NCBI GenBank assembly: GCA_000787465.1
Contig: JSYX01000647.1
Location: 1-19,344, forward strand
Direction of reading: 5' to 3'
Origin: Thermomucor indicae-seudaticae
Taxonomy: Eukaryota > Mucoromycota > Mucoromycetes > Mucorales > Lichtheimiaceae
Length of the DNA stretch: 19,344 bases
Shown: positions 9,628 to 18,463 of the stretch, piece by piece
Layout: the number at the start of each line of letters is the position of its first letter
How positions within the stretch are numbered: position 1 is the first letter of the stretch
Notes under the pieces: generated by a model
The model's database searches: none
The model's input: only the letters and a program-made list of their open reading frames with translations
What the model was told of the DNA's origin: nothing
Position numbers and translations under genes: made by a program

Positions 9628-10717
9628 TCAAACATGCTTTTTCATGGTGGTGGTGGTGGTTCGATGATACTCGCTGATGGCAAGAAAGAGTGGCATAGTC
9701 ACTGCGCTGGACAATACAGGCGTGAGGGCCACCAGGCTCCATACCGTAAAGGGGGCATTATTTGTTAGTAGCATCCATGCCATGCAAACGATATTGGCAC
9801 ACAGGACGTCGGCACTGATGCTGGATTGCGCGGGATGAGCGAAAAAGGTGTGCACCATAGCCTGTAGTGCCTCGTTCAGGTTGCTGGTCTGGACGGCCGT
9901 CAGCCATTGTTGAGCGGTAACGGCAAAATTAGCGCCTGCAGCCGCCATATAGATTCCTATTACCAGGTGCTGACTGTATGACGAGGGTAGCATGATAGGA
10001 AGAAACAAGATCGCATGCATGGCCAGCAGGTTGGGTAGAAATCCAGATGGCTTTTCAGCCACAAGAAAGGGTGTCAGGATGATCGTCAGCAGGCCGACCA
10101 AGCTTGAAATGGCGAGTAATAACCAGCCGCCCTTATTCTTCTTCGTATTGTTGTCTTTTTTAGGAGGACTGGCCAACACCACGGCAAAGAAAAGCGCGCT
10201 TGCGACGGATATAGCGACCACTTGTCCAAGAAGCATAAATGCCCAGATCCATGGAACGCCGCGTCGTGAACCTTGATGTTGGATGAATGATCAATAGAAT
10301 CGAAAAAAAAGGAAAAGGATGTATCTAACCTTCGATGACCAGAAACGGTGTCCAGACGATGACCGTGAATAGACAGAGCTGATGACTCCAAAGCCACGGC
10401 CACCCGCCCTGGCTGACCGTGCGCCACGCATCGTCAAAGAGAGAAACGTCATGTAACCAGTGCGAAATGGAATTAACAAAGGACAGCTCTCCGTTTGCAC
10501 CAGCAGTGGAAGACCATTCTCGGTAGCTATGCTCAAAGTATCGAATCATGTACGTCCATGTTGCAATGAACGAAACCATCGCTAGCCCAAAAAGTGTTTT
10601 GACGCCACGCGTTTTCGTATAGTATGACCGCGTTAATAGCGGCTTGATACGCCATACTAGAACTGCAATGAGAACAAAGTAGGACGCCAGAATCGCCACG
10701 TCGCCAGGGTAGTCCAT
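9628..10717 (-). CDS. Polytopic membrane protein of unknown function
   Basis: Two exons, 10717-10330 and 10271-9628, joined by a 58-nt intron (GTTAGA ... CATCAAG), give 343 aa. About eight or nine hydrophobic segments are visible: near residues 6-24, 42-60, 108-127, 139-163, 180-202, 208-224, 232-249, 285-302 and 308-330. The N-terminus (MDYPGDVAILASYFVLIAVL) is short and has no cleavable signal peptide; the tail ends in TTTTTMKKHV, a basic, probably cytosolic end. KKD and NNTKKNKGG form a polar loop at about 167-180. I do not recognise the family and see no catalytic motif; a transporter or an ER/Golgi membrane factor are both possible. Its stop lies only 33 nt from the convergent DPM1 stop, so the transcripts must overlap or end very close together. 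Confidence 0.85.
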
Positions 10718-10948
10718 AAAAAACGTTTTCTTTTTTCCCCTCCCTCATCCAGAGTCTCTTTGTTTCGGGTTGCACTGACCCAAACGGAGCTGGAACGGTG
10801 ACCCAAGCAGTTTGTTGAAGCAATGGAAAGGTTTAGGCAAAAAAAGGATAACGTTTAATAGATAATAACAAGAGCATCACGCCAAACTTTTTTATATACA
10901 GATCCAGGTGTAAAGTAAATCAACTTTCTTCGAGACAAGCACATGCGT

Positions 10949-12832
10949 CTAGATCTCGATAAGCATTATAGTACAATCGTCGTAATCCTGCAGCGTCGAC
11001 GCAAAAAATCCATGCACACTCTCTCTGTTTGCAAAATACCGGGCTGCCATCACCAACGTACGCTCACGAATCTTGCGAGCCCTTGTTTCCTGCTCATTGA
11101 GCTCACGGAATAACAGAGGAGCTCGTGGTACCTGATCGCTGCCTTGTTGTTCTTCCGTTTTCTTTTCTCCTTCTCCTTCTTTGCTCGTGTTTGCAGTACC
11201 TTCGCTATCCACCTCCATTGGACCGCTAGTAGTAGTACTCTGTTCTTCTTTAGTCTTATCCTTTTGCGTTTCTGTTTCCATTTCGTTCGCTTTCTTATCC
11301 TCGCCATTTTCATTCTCGTCAGGCTTGCTATGATCGATTGTTTGACCGCCCGACTTTTCCTCTTCATCTAGCATCAGACCACCGACTTTTTCGCCGTCTT
11401 CGATCATGGGTCCAATCACTTTGGCGATCGCACGGTTCTGTCGTTCTGGCGTCTCCTCATACATGTAGTCAAACATACCGTCGGTGCTCATAAAGAGGAA
11501 ATGCCGCCGTTTGGTCTTGTGGATACCGGAAGTCAAGACAGTCCGCCCAGACGATTCAGGTGTGTTTGCATCCTGACTACCATCATCTGATATCCTGATA
11601 AATGTCACGTCTGGTTCGCATGATATGATCTTTTTCTCAGGATCCATCTTGAAATCAAGATCACCACAGGATCGTGCCACATTGAGCGATGGCACCCGGT
11701 CCTCCCTTGACCGACCTCTGTTGTTGTTATTATATACCGGAGGTGCTGTAGGCTGCTCCTGTTGATGATTATTCGCTGTCGTGCGCACTGCGCTTTGTGC
11801 TGCAAAGCCTTGTGCTGTGTCTTCCATCTCGTTATTATTGTTGTTGGTGTGATTTGTAGTTTTCGGCCGAATACGAGCGTTCTTGAGTGCAACTCGCTTA
11901 GCCTGACGGTTCCCGTCTTCCCGAAGCTTGTCAAGGTCGACTTTGATCACACGATCTTGCACCGAATCCACAAATTCGCCTCCGTTTTCAAGGATCTCAC
12001 GTGCAAGGTGTTCCAAGTAAGGCTTGTGATCCTGGGACGCAAAGACGACATCCATCTTGTAATCGTTATCCAGTCCGCAAATGAGAGGCTGGTTTTGCAA
12101 CTCGGCAGCGGTTTTTTCAGGTGCCGCAGACGGGTCAGGCGCTGATATTAACACAGAACGTGAATCGCCTACATTGACGTTCACCAGCCAATTGCCAAAG
12201 AATATGTTGATAATCAATGTGCAACCATCGTTGTCAGCCTCGGTACCGTCCGTCACATTGTTGGCCTGTTCTCCCACTGGTTCTGTTGCTGGACCGTTGC
12301 TGGCTGCTGCTGCTTGATGCCGACCGAGCTGTACTCGTTTTATATCGAGATATTCTTCGTCCAATTTCTCCACAACCTCCTTGATTCCTTTTTCGAAACG
12401 TTTCTGAACATCTTTATCGTCAAAATTCTGAGGATCAAAATCCTCGCATAGCTTTTGAATGACTGGTGGCGTCTTGCGCACAAAGAACTCTGAGCAGCCA
12501 GGCCCGCCATGCCCGTCCGCCAATATAAACATACGACCCACGACCTTTTTGGTTGTGCTGGAAAGAATATCAGACACGCGGAACTTGTCTTCACAGTGCG
12601 CCTTGGGTATTTTTACTTTCTCGTGAGATCGAAACCGTGGATAAGAATAACCTTTCTGTTGTGCGATTCCAAAGTAGGCTGCAATCGGGTATTCCTCAAA
12701 ATTGATCTTATCAATATAGTCCATGTCTGCCGTGGGCGGTGCATATAACAGTGAATATCCGTTGATGGTATCCTCTTCTGGTTGTGTGTTTGTTTGAGAC
12801 TCGTCTTCGTCGTCGGACGATGCCGTCGACAT
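10949..12832 (-). CDS. PP2C-family (PPM) Ser/Thr phosphatase
   Basis: Uninterrupted minus-strand reading frame of 627 aa from the ATG at 12832. PPM/PP2C metal-binding motifs occur in order: ED (81-82), ADGHGG (105-110), DGCTL and NVGDSR (202-225), ARSCGDLDFK (386-395), MSTDGMFD (448-455) and DYDDCT (616-621, in place of the usual DN). Two low-complexity insertions break the domain: an Asn/Gln-rich one (325-372) and a highly acidic Glu/Lys/Thr-rich one (about 485-570). PP2C enzymes are Mn/Mg-dependent monomeric phosphatases; the substrate is unknown. The N-terminus is acidic (SSDDEDE). Only 67 nt separates this ATG from the stop of the upstream winged-helix ORF, and the gap reads as an in-frame intron. 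The true product may therefore be a longer fusion of about 825 aa with its final exon at 12836-10949. Confidence 0.92.
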   Translation of the reverse strand: MSTASSDDEDESQTNTQPEEDTINGYSLLYAPPTADMDYIDKINFEEYPIAAYFGIAQQKGYSYPRFRSHEKVKIPKAHCEDKFRVSDILSSTTKKVVGRMFILADGHGGPGCSEFFVRKTPPVIQKLCEDFDPQNFDDKDVQKRFEKGIKEVVEKLDEEYLDIKRVQLGRHQAAAASNGPATEPVGEQANNVTDGTEADNDGCTLIINIFFGNWLVNVNVGDSRSVLISAPDPSAAPEKTAAELQNQPLICGLDNDYKMDVVFASQDHKPYLEHLAREILENGGEFVDSVQDRVIKVDLDKLREDGNRQAKRVALKNARIRPKTTNHTNNNNNEMEDTAQGFAAQSAVRTTANNHQQEQPTAPPVYNNNNRGRSREDRVPSLNVARSCGDLDFKMDPEKKIISCEPDVTFIRISDDGSQDANTPESSGRTVLTSGIHKTKRRHFLFMSTDGMFDYMYEETPERQNRAIAKVIGPMIEDGEKVGGLMLDEEEKSGGQTIDHSKPDENENGEDKKANEMETETQKDKTKEEQSTTTSGPMEVDSEGTANTSKEGEGEKKTEEQQGSDQVPRAPLLFRELNEQETRARKIRERTLVMAARYFANRESVHGFFASTLQDYDDCTIMLIEI

Positions 12833-12836
12833 GAAC

Positions 12837-12903
12837 CTAGAACGGAGGGTAGGCCTTAGCAAGTTTCTTTTACTGGGTTAGCCCTACTACTACTGCTACT
12901 TAC
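12837..12903 (-). other. Candidate 67-nt intron joining winged-helix and PP2C ORFs
   Basis: Read on the minus strand the interval begins GTAAGT, has GGGCTAACCC as a near-ideal branch site, and ends CCGTTCTAG. The donor overlaps the TAA stop of the upstream ORF (GAG-TAA-GT). Removing the 67 nt joins GA to G and continues in frame as E-F-M-S-T into the PP2C ORF. All signals are of the same quality as the window's other introns. Confidence 0.65.
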
Positions 12904-13647
12904 TCAAGGTCATCGTCCGTATCCACCTCGACATCTGAGCCATTACTCTCTGATGCATCCTCGCCGTAAGCGCTCTGTTTCCGCTTCATTTTCGATGACT
13001 TTGTGCGACGCCGATTTTTGGCTTTACGAAGAGCTTCCGGAGTGTAGAATTTTGGTGATTTCCGCTGACGTTTACCAAGCTGACTGTAAGAGGATACGTA
13101 AGCACTACTGGCATGGTGCACCGGCTTCAGGATAATAGGCTCGTCCGGAATCTCCTGCGGTGGCGGTAAGGTGACACCGTTAAGGACGGTTTCGGAAATG
13201 GAGTACTTAGCCTGACGTCCAGAACTGTCTTTTTCAATATGAAACGGATCAGGTTGCTTCAAGTCTCTTGCGGCTTTACGAGATGTGGAAATGATACCCT
13301 GGATCGTGCTTTTTGGTGTCTCACCCCTACAGTAGAGTCATGGGTGGATTAATAAAGTTGCATTAACAGAGAAAAAGGGGCGTAATGGAAGCCCAATTCG
13401 CAAGCCATGGCTGTTTGCCCGATTATTTCCCATGGCCCCAGAAAATGGATGCGGGCATGGTTGCGGGAGCAATGATTTACCTGAGCGGAAGCAAGTCAAG
13501 CGCCCTGACTGCAATCACTAATTGAGCAGCGTTCATGGCTTGATTGCCGTAATGGAACAATGTGGCCATTATCTTCATGAATGAAGAATTACCACGTAAT
13601 TGATCGCAAATGTTCAATTCTTTCAGTTCTGTATCAACAGATGTCAT
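12900..13647 (-). CDS. Winged-helix (GDS1/HARE-like) nuclear protein
   Basis: Exons 13647-13481 and 13326-12900, split by a 154-nt intron (GTAAAT ... CTGTAG), give 197 aa if translation stops at 12900. An N-terminal helical part (SFMKIMATLFHYGNQAMNAA) leads into LVIAVRALDLLPL, GETPKSTIQGIISTSRKAAR, then FHIEKD and RQAKYSIS. This order of helix, helix, TPxxTI recognition helix and a closing beta strand is that of the GDS1/HARE winged-helix family; the family call is from pattern memory and moderately sure. A proline segment (LPPPQEIPDEP), a Lys/Arg-rich stretch (KAKNRRRTKSSKMKRKQ, nuclear-localisation-like) and a strongly acidic tail (VEVDTDDDLE) follow. A DNA- or chromatin-binding role is inferred. 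See the adjacent PP2C entry for the possible fusion. Confidence 0.72.
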
Positions 13648-14600
13648 GATGGAACTACTGTCTGATGCGTCGCTCCAATGTGGGTTCGCTCTCTCTGTCT
13701 CTCCCACCCAACCCCTCCCCTTCTAGGAGCTGAGGCAAGTGCCCCAGCCGCAATCTGGGACTGCTTTTCTTCGTACCAGAAATCCCCCGTTGCACCGGCC
13801 ACATGAACAAGGCAGAACCACTTTTTCTTGGGAAATCATATAAGAACCTAATCTATAAATACCTACAGTTAAAGAACCAACACAGTATACGTATTTTGTA
13901 CACCAGAGAGCGATCTTACAACTTACTGAACCCGGGGGTGGGTGCAGATCACGCCCTTAGTGGACGATTTCCCTATCCTTTGCCGTTGGACCTGTATCGT
14001 CTAGTCGACACCCTGACCGTATGTGCGCAATAAGTGTGTCTCTATTGTTTCTTCCAGCGTTCAATCACGAAAGCGAAAGTTGTTGGTAAGGGCATGTCTT
14101 CTTGAATGAAACGATACTTGCCAGCGGCCGTCCACCATTGTTGGCACAGCTTGCTGCGAGTAACAACGCTTCTGTGGTCATGCGGAGCCGCAACATATGA
14201 TTTCGTTTTTAGAATGGGGTGATGCGATGACGGTCAGAGCATTTGGATGCAAAGATGCACCGTCATCATCAAGACACCGTCCCTTCGAAGACGTTGGTTC
14301 TACGAGAGAATAAATCGTTTCCCACTATGCAAAACCATGATTTTTCTTACCTTGGGGTCTATCATTGGTCTAGTTTCTCCACTGCACTATCTTGCTTGTA
14401 TTATATTCCTCGACGTACTTGCGAGGACTTGCTTAAATCTGGCGGTAGCATGTGTTGGAGTGAACTTTACATCTGGGCTATACACTGGCAGTGGAGCGTG
14501 GAAGGTCCGCGTAAATTACGGGATTTTGAAAATGCTTTTGTGCACTTCTCTGCAACGTCACATTTTGCGAGTATGCAATTTTGTTTTGGCATGCACTGAG
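13648..14600. other. Intergenic, no supported gene
   Basis: Includes the upstream region of the winged-helix gene, with a pyrimidine-rich block at 13685-13725. Open frames at 13803-14033 and 14243-14606 (two overlapping frames) have no recognisable domain. The second pair is hydrophobic by composition rather than by clear helices. I cannot support a gene here. Confidence 0.4.
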
Positions 14601-14615
14601 TGGTGAAATTTTTGA

Positions 14616-14922
14616 TTGCTTCCTTTTTCGCTACATTGCAAAGTAGATACATTCCATGAGGCGTCCAACTATCTTTTTCAACCGAAGCTACCTATATTGA
14701 ACAAGTATTCGGACAAAAATAGGGAAAATGGACAGTACGAATATCACAGAAGAATGCCTGAGCTCGAGCAAATAATACAGGACATAAAAACTATTGATGA
14801 TTCGGAGAAGTCAGAAGAGGAAAGAAAACGAAAAGATCGTCAAGGAAATAAAGGCTAAGCTTGTCAAATGCGAGGAGCGTCTCTCTCAGGAGGGACTTGG
14901 GAGCTGGGTCGGAATGGGATAG
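14616..14922 (+). pseudogene. Frameshifted coding relic, charged helical protein
   Basis: The frame ending at 14858 encodes YHRRMPELEQIIQDIKTIDD then SEKSEEERKRKDRQ. The neighbouring frame over about 14816-14922 continues with ENEKIVKEIKAKLVKCEERL and SQEGLGSWVGMG before TAG. The two halves read as one charged, coiled-coil-like protein broken by a one-base shift near 14820-14840. No family is recognised. It is probably a transposon or host gene remnant, as it lies directly before an inverted-repeat element. Confidence 0.35.
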
Positions 14923-14981
14923 GATATGTGGAGCACCGTGGAACAGCGAGGAAGACTTTGAGTGCAAAAAAGTAAACATAG

Positions 14982-15706
14982 AGTTCCGAAAACCAGATCT
15001 GGTTCTGCTTTGGTTTGCTCTGCTTTGTGGCTGTGACTTTGCGTAGGACAGCTTTCCGTGTCGGAAACCAACTCACCCAGAAACAGCAAAGGAAAGCATC
15101 ATGCTTTCTTCGTGGGTCGTTAGCAGAAGCAGATAGGTTAAAGTCAACAAAGATTTTAGTGCTTCCATCTTGAACATTCCTAAGCATAGTTATATTAACA
15201 TACGCACGACTAACGCGTTCCCTCACGATGACTGGGCTTTTTTGAGCTGCGAGATTTGCAAACTTGTCTTATCTCTTCCTCAAATCAAGGTAGCTGTTCA
15301 CACACGCCGTTATACATTTCTGTAGTGCTTGCTTTACTGACGCAGAGGGTCAGATACTTAAGATATGACATGAACGTAACGGATTTACTGCTTAAAGTGT
15401 CAACAGGATTCAACGGGACAATCATTTGTTTGCGAACGTTGGAAAGAGCCTTCTGCAATAGACAAAGAGCGTGCTCCTGCGTTGATCGTGAAGTAGCTGC
15501 AGCTAAATTATCACTTCTGCTGGAAAAGAAGAGCCCAAGGAGGAAAGCAAGGTGAGGCTGCGTGCATCATTTTCGGGGTTTTAAAAATCAGAGCAAACCA
15601 GAGCAAACCAGAGCAGAACCAGAGCAGAACCAGAGCAGAGAAATCTCCAATCTGCTCTGGTTTAAACCAGACCAGAACCAGAGACCAGAGCTTTGGTCCG
15701 GAACCC
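14982..15706. mobile_element. Candidate non-autonomous element with inverted CCAGAGC arrays
   Basis: The left arm at about 14982-15030 reads GTTCCGAAAACCAG then GGTTCTGCTTTGGTTTGCTC. The right arm at about 15577-15706 is a tandem of GAGCAAACCA/GAGCAGAACC units ending GGTCCGGAACC. The arms are inverted copies of one another (GGTTCTGC and GGTTTGCTC against GCAGAACC and GAGCAAACC; GTTCCG against CGGAAC). The right arm is itself palindromic around TCTGCTCTGGTTTAAACCAGA. About 550 bp between the arms has no recognisable gene. No clear target-site duplication was found, so the ends are approximate. Confidence 0.45.
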
Positions 15707-16263
15707 TAAGTAAACAGTTTACTGAGCGGAGACATTTTTTGCAAGGACGATGTAGGGATGGACGGTGTTGACACGGATGATGTAGGGTTGGAAGGTGCTG
15801 GAATGGACCGGTTTGATGAGATTCGGGCTCTTGTCGCCCCGGGGATCGCCGAAAAAGGAAAAGACAGATTAGGGGTCACCACGAGTCCAGTCAAATTTGT
15901 CCTGACTCGTAACTCGACTCGAGTCGTGGCAACGCTAGCATGGATGTTCGAGTTGAGACGAGACGAATCGAGTCGAGCCAAGTGGTGCACCGTAAGAATG
16001 ATTCGGTTGGGCGTACTTCACAGGAACGTTCTTTACAAATACGGGCCTCTCTCTGATTGTTGGTTCCTGGATCACGATGGGTTTGACATTCCTGCTGTAG
16101 TAAAAAACAGACGAGTTTACTTCGTCATCGAAATTTAGGAAAGCACAGCTAGAAGAAGGAAAAATGTCAAGATAGCTCGACTTGTATTCGTTGGAAGAAG
16201 TTTACACATCTGGGTCCTTCTTACAAACATGCAACAATTCTGGTACCCAGGCAAGGATTAGAA
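15707..16263. other. Gene-poor stretch with CGAGTC-rich patch
   Basis: An open frame at 15758-16138 starts MDGVDTDDVGLEGAGMDRFD and has no recognised domain. Within it, 15893-15985 is rich in GACTCG/CGAGTC units in both orientations (ACTCGACTCGAGTCG, GAATCGAGTCGAGCC). That explains part of the openness as repeat sequence rather than coding constraint. Confidence 0.35.
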
Positions 16264-16566
16264 CACTGCAAAAAATGGGAAGTTTCTGCAAGTTCAGGCT
16301 GTGGGAACGTCACGTCCCGCGTTTGTCCTTGCGTTTTCCGCGGGTTTTTGATGGATGAGACTGAGGTGTGCCCAACCAGTAGACCGCTAAGACGCTTGTG
16401 TTATGCTATGAGCCATCCTTATGCTCAAAAATTAAACTAGAGGGAGGTTTAGAAAATAGGTCGCGGAACATCACGTAACTGCAAGCAGAAACTCGACAGA
16501 AACGCGAGGTTTCAGAAATGTTTCTACAACGTTTCTGATTGCTGGTACGTCGGATTTTTTGCAGTG
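16264..16566. mobile_element. MITE-like element with 13-bp perfect terminal inverted repeats
   Basis: CACTGCAAAAAAT at 16264-16276 is exactly inverted as ATTTTTTGCAGTG at 16554-16566, bounding 303 bp. Inside, related motifs occur near both ends (GGAACGTCACGTCCCGCG at about 16303-16320 and GGAACATCACGTAACTGC at about 16466-16483; TTTCTGC and CAGAAA near the arms). No ORF is present. Size, short perfect inverted ends and lack of coding capacity fit a miniature inverted-repeat transposable element. A flanking target duplication is not obvious, so the family is not assigned. Confidence 0.55.
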
Positions 16567-17480
16567 ATATGAGATCTCACAGATAAAAATACAAGTCAAA
16601 AGAATAGGTGAGACTGAATATATCACGTTTTATTAGAGTGTTATCACTATTGTATATATACAATCCTGAAGATTCCTAGTCATAGGCGTGGTCTCTGTTG
16701 TCACTTAGGAATGAGAACGAACGTAACGGTTCGGTTCATAACAGAAGGTATAGTCTTAGTGTGGATCAGAATGTGTCGTCTGAGTGTTGTCTGAGCTCCT
16801 TGATTCTGGAAGCTAAGATACACACGTCCTGCAATGTGATGCGTAGTGGGATTGACCCCAGTAACTCAATAGACACTCAGAAGACAGACTTGGGTAATGC
16901 TCCAGGCGCCAGGTATCCGTTTCCAAAAATAACGATGAGGAAGGTGCCAGCATATGGCAAATTGAAAAAAAACTGAAGCGGAACAGCGAAACTCAACTGA
17001 GCAGACAGAGATTACACCCTTTTTAGAAAATAGAATCCCAGCCACATTTCTATCGGCGCTTGTTAAAGCGATATCCGGGGAGAACTTGATCGCTCATCGT
17101 TATAGCGAATTAGGGTGTTCTCAAGCACGTCGTCTGATGAAAAGAAAATCCCAATTTGGAGTTAGAGGGTAGCACAAGGGCAACACTAACCCATATCTCG
17201 TGGAATTAAGGTTCCAAGCGACGACCAAATTTGGGCGGAAATAACAACAGACGAGGGACCATGGTGGAAACTTCCAAGCGACCGCATTTGGCAACGATCT
17301 GCATGTTGTGCTGCACTTCAACGTCATGTGTGAAACAATGCCTAAAAATATTTCACCAACAGCCATGATGTAATCGAACGGCTGCGAACGGACCATGTCC
17401 ACATAGCTTCGGTTGTATTCACGACATCAATGACGTTATCGAAAGCTATTCATACAATGCATTGAATACCTCTTGAATAT
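16567..17480. other. Intergenic, no gene recognised
   Basis: The ORF at 16698-16976 and minus-strand frame at 17121-17402 carry no recognisable motif. Two imperfect direct copies of a TTCCAAGCGAC...TTTGG block occur at about 17212-17240 and 17272-17297. The 5' terminal inverted repeat of the Harbinger element should lie somewhere here but cannot be identified without its 3' end. Confidence 0.4.
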
Positions 17481-17487
17481 CCTTGAA

Positions 17488-17496
17488 TATATAAAA
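17488..17496 (+). promoter_or_regulatory. TATA box of the Harbinger transposase gene
   Basis: TATATAAAA lies 71 bp before the chosen ATG at 17567 and is followed by a pyrimidine-rich stretch typical of fungal transcription starts. Confidence 0.5.
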
Positions 17497-17566
17497 GCGT
17501 TTGCGTCTTTTGCTGCATATATCTCTCGATTTATCTTTCGCTTGTCTTTTTTTGTCACTGTCAATT

Positions 17567-18463
17567 ATGTCTAACCAAACTTTACGTGAAACCATTCAAC
17601 GCCTCGTGGACGAACGCAACCTGACTGTCGAGGAACGTAGACGTCGAGGTGTCATCGTGTCAGCCATCATGCAAATCCTTGACCAGTACGAGCAATTGGA
17701 GGAGGATGAAGAGCAAGGACGCGAACGTTTTCAGGTCATCTGGAACCAATTAGAAAACGATGATTTAGAAGTCGATACGCGTATGCACGCATTGTTGCAG
17801 TCGTATTTGCCTCTCTTGCAGAACATAAGCAACGTTGCTATCGCGTTACCTTCTGCGGCATTGCCAACTTATTTCCGTGCTCAACGAACGGCTAGGATTC
17901 GCCAGGAGAGCTTCTGGAGAGTGACCCACCCGAACCTACCTGATGGTGAAGGCCAGGGCACCTTCAAGGGGTGCTATAGGATGCACCGGTCAACTTTACA
18001 GTACCTCGTCAACCGACTCAGTCAGCACCCCGTATATCAGCAGGATGCCCCCAATGCTTGGCCAGTATGGCTCCAGATATGTACGGCAATATGGCGTTTT
18101 GCCAACCAACATATTGGGTACCGCCAGGCCGAGCAACTCCTAGGAATATCCCATGGATCCTACCACAATTTTACGGTGCGATTCATTCAAGCCCTAGAGG
18201 ACATGGAAGGCCACCGGATCTCCTGGCCTATGGGTGAAAAAGTGCGTCAAGTTGCGGAACAATTCCAGTTTGGCTTGTTGGGAAGAGATTTCGGTGGTCG
18301 TGGCGGTCTCCCGGATTGCATCGGCGCAATCGATGGCAAGCTTGTCCGGATCCATAAGCCAGCAAGATCTGGAGATTGCTATTTAGATCGACAATATCAT
18401 TTCTCGATGAACATCACTGCTACAGTCGCAGTTCAAAAGTCAAGGCCGCAGACCAATTTTTAA
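17567..18463 (+). pseudogene. PIF/Harbinger (DDE_Tnp_4-like) transposase, truncated by insertion
   Basis: The ORF starts MSNQTLRETIQRLVDERNLT at the ATG at 17567; the frame is open upstream to 17501 but the TATA box favours 17567. Residues 165-230 carry the HARBI1-type helical region (FKGCYRMHRSTLQYLVNRLS, QICTAIWRFANQHIGYRQAE, LLGISHGSYHNF). DCIGAIDGKLVRI provides the first catalytic Asp at about residue 256, and YHFSMNITA is the usual segment after it. The remaining two acidic residues of the DDE triad are missing. At 18421 the sequence switches to the end of a Tc1/mariner element, so the last 13 or so residues (VAVQKSRPQTNF) are not transposase. The protein as it stands cannot be a complete transposase. 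Confidence 0.85.

Noticed and set aside
12833..12862. Upstream extension of the PP2C start (LRPTLRSRF)
   Set aside because: No ATG begins it; the segment lies inside the proposed intron or leader.
13803..14090. Exon pair with GTATGT donor at 14019 and TTCCAG acceptor ending at 14057
   Set aside because: The implied 39-nt intron is shorter than any other here, and the encoded peptide matches nothing I recognise.
16639..16743. TGTTAT ... ATAACA pair as a tiny solo LTR
   Set aside because: The six-base ends are weak, 105 bp is very short, and no flanking target duplication is visible.
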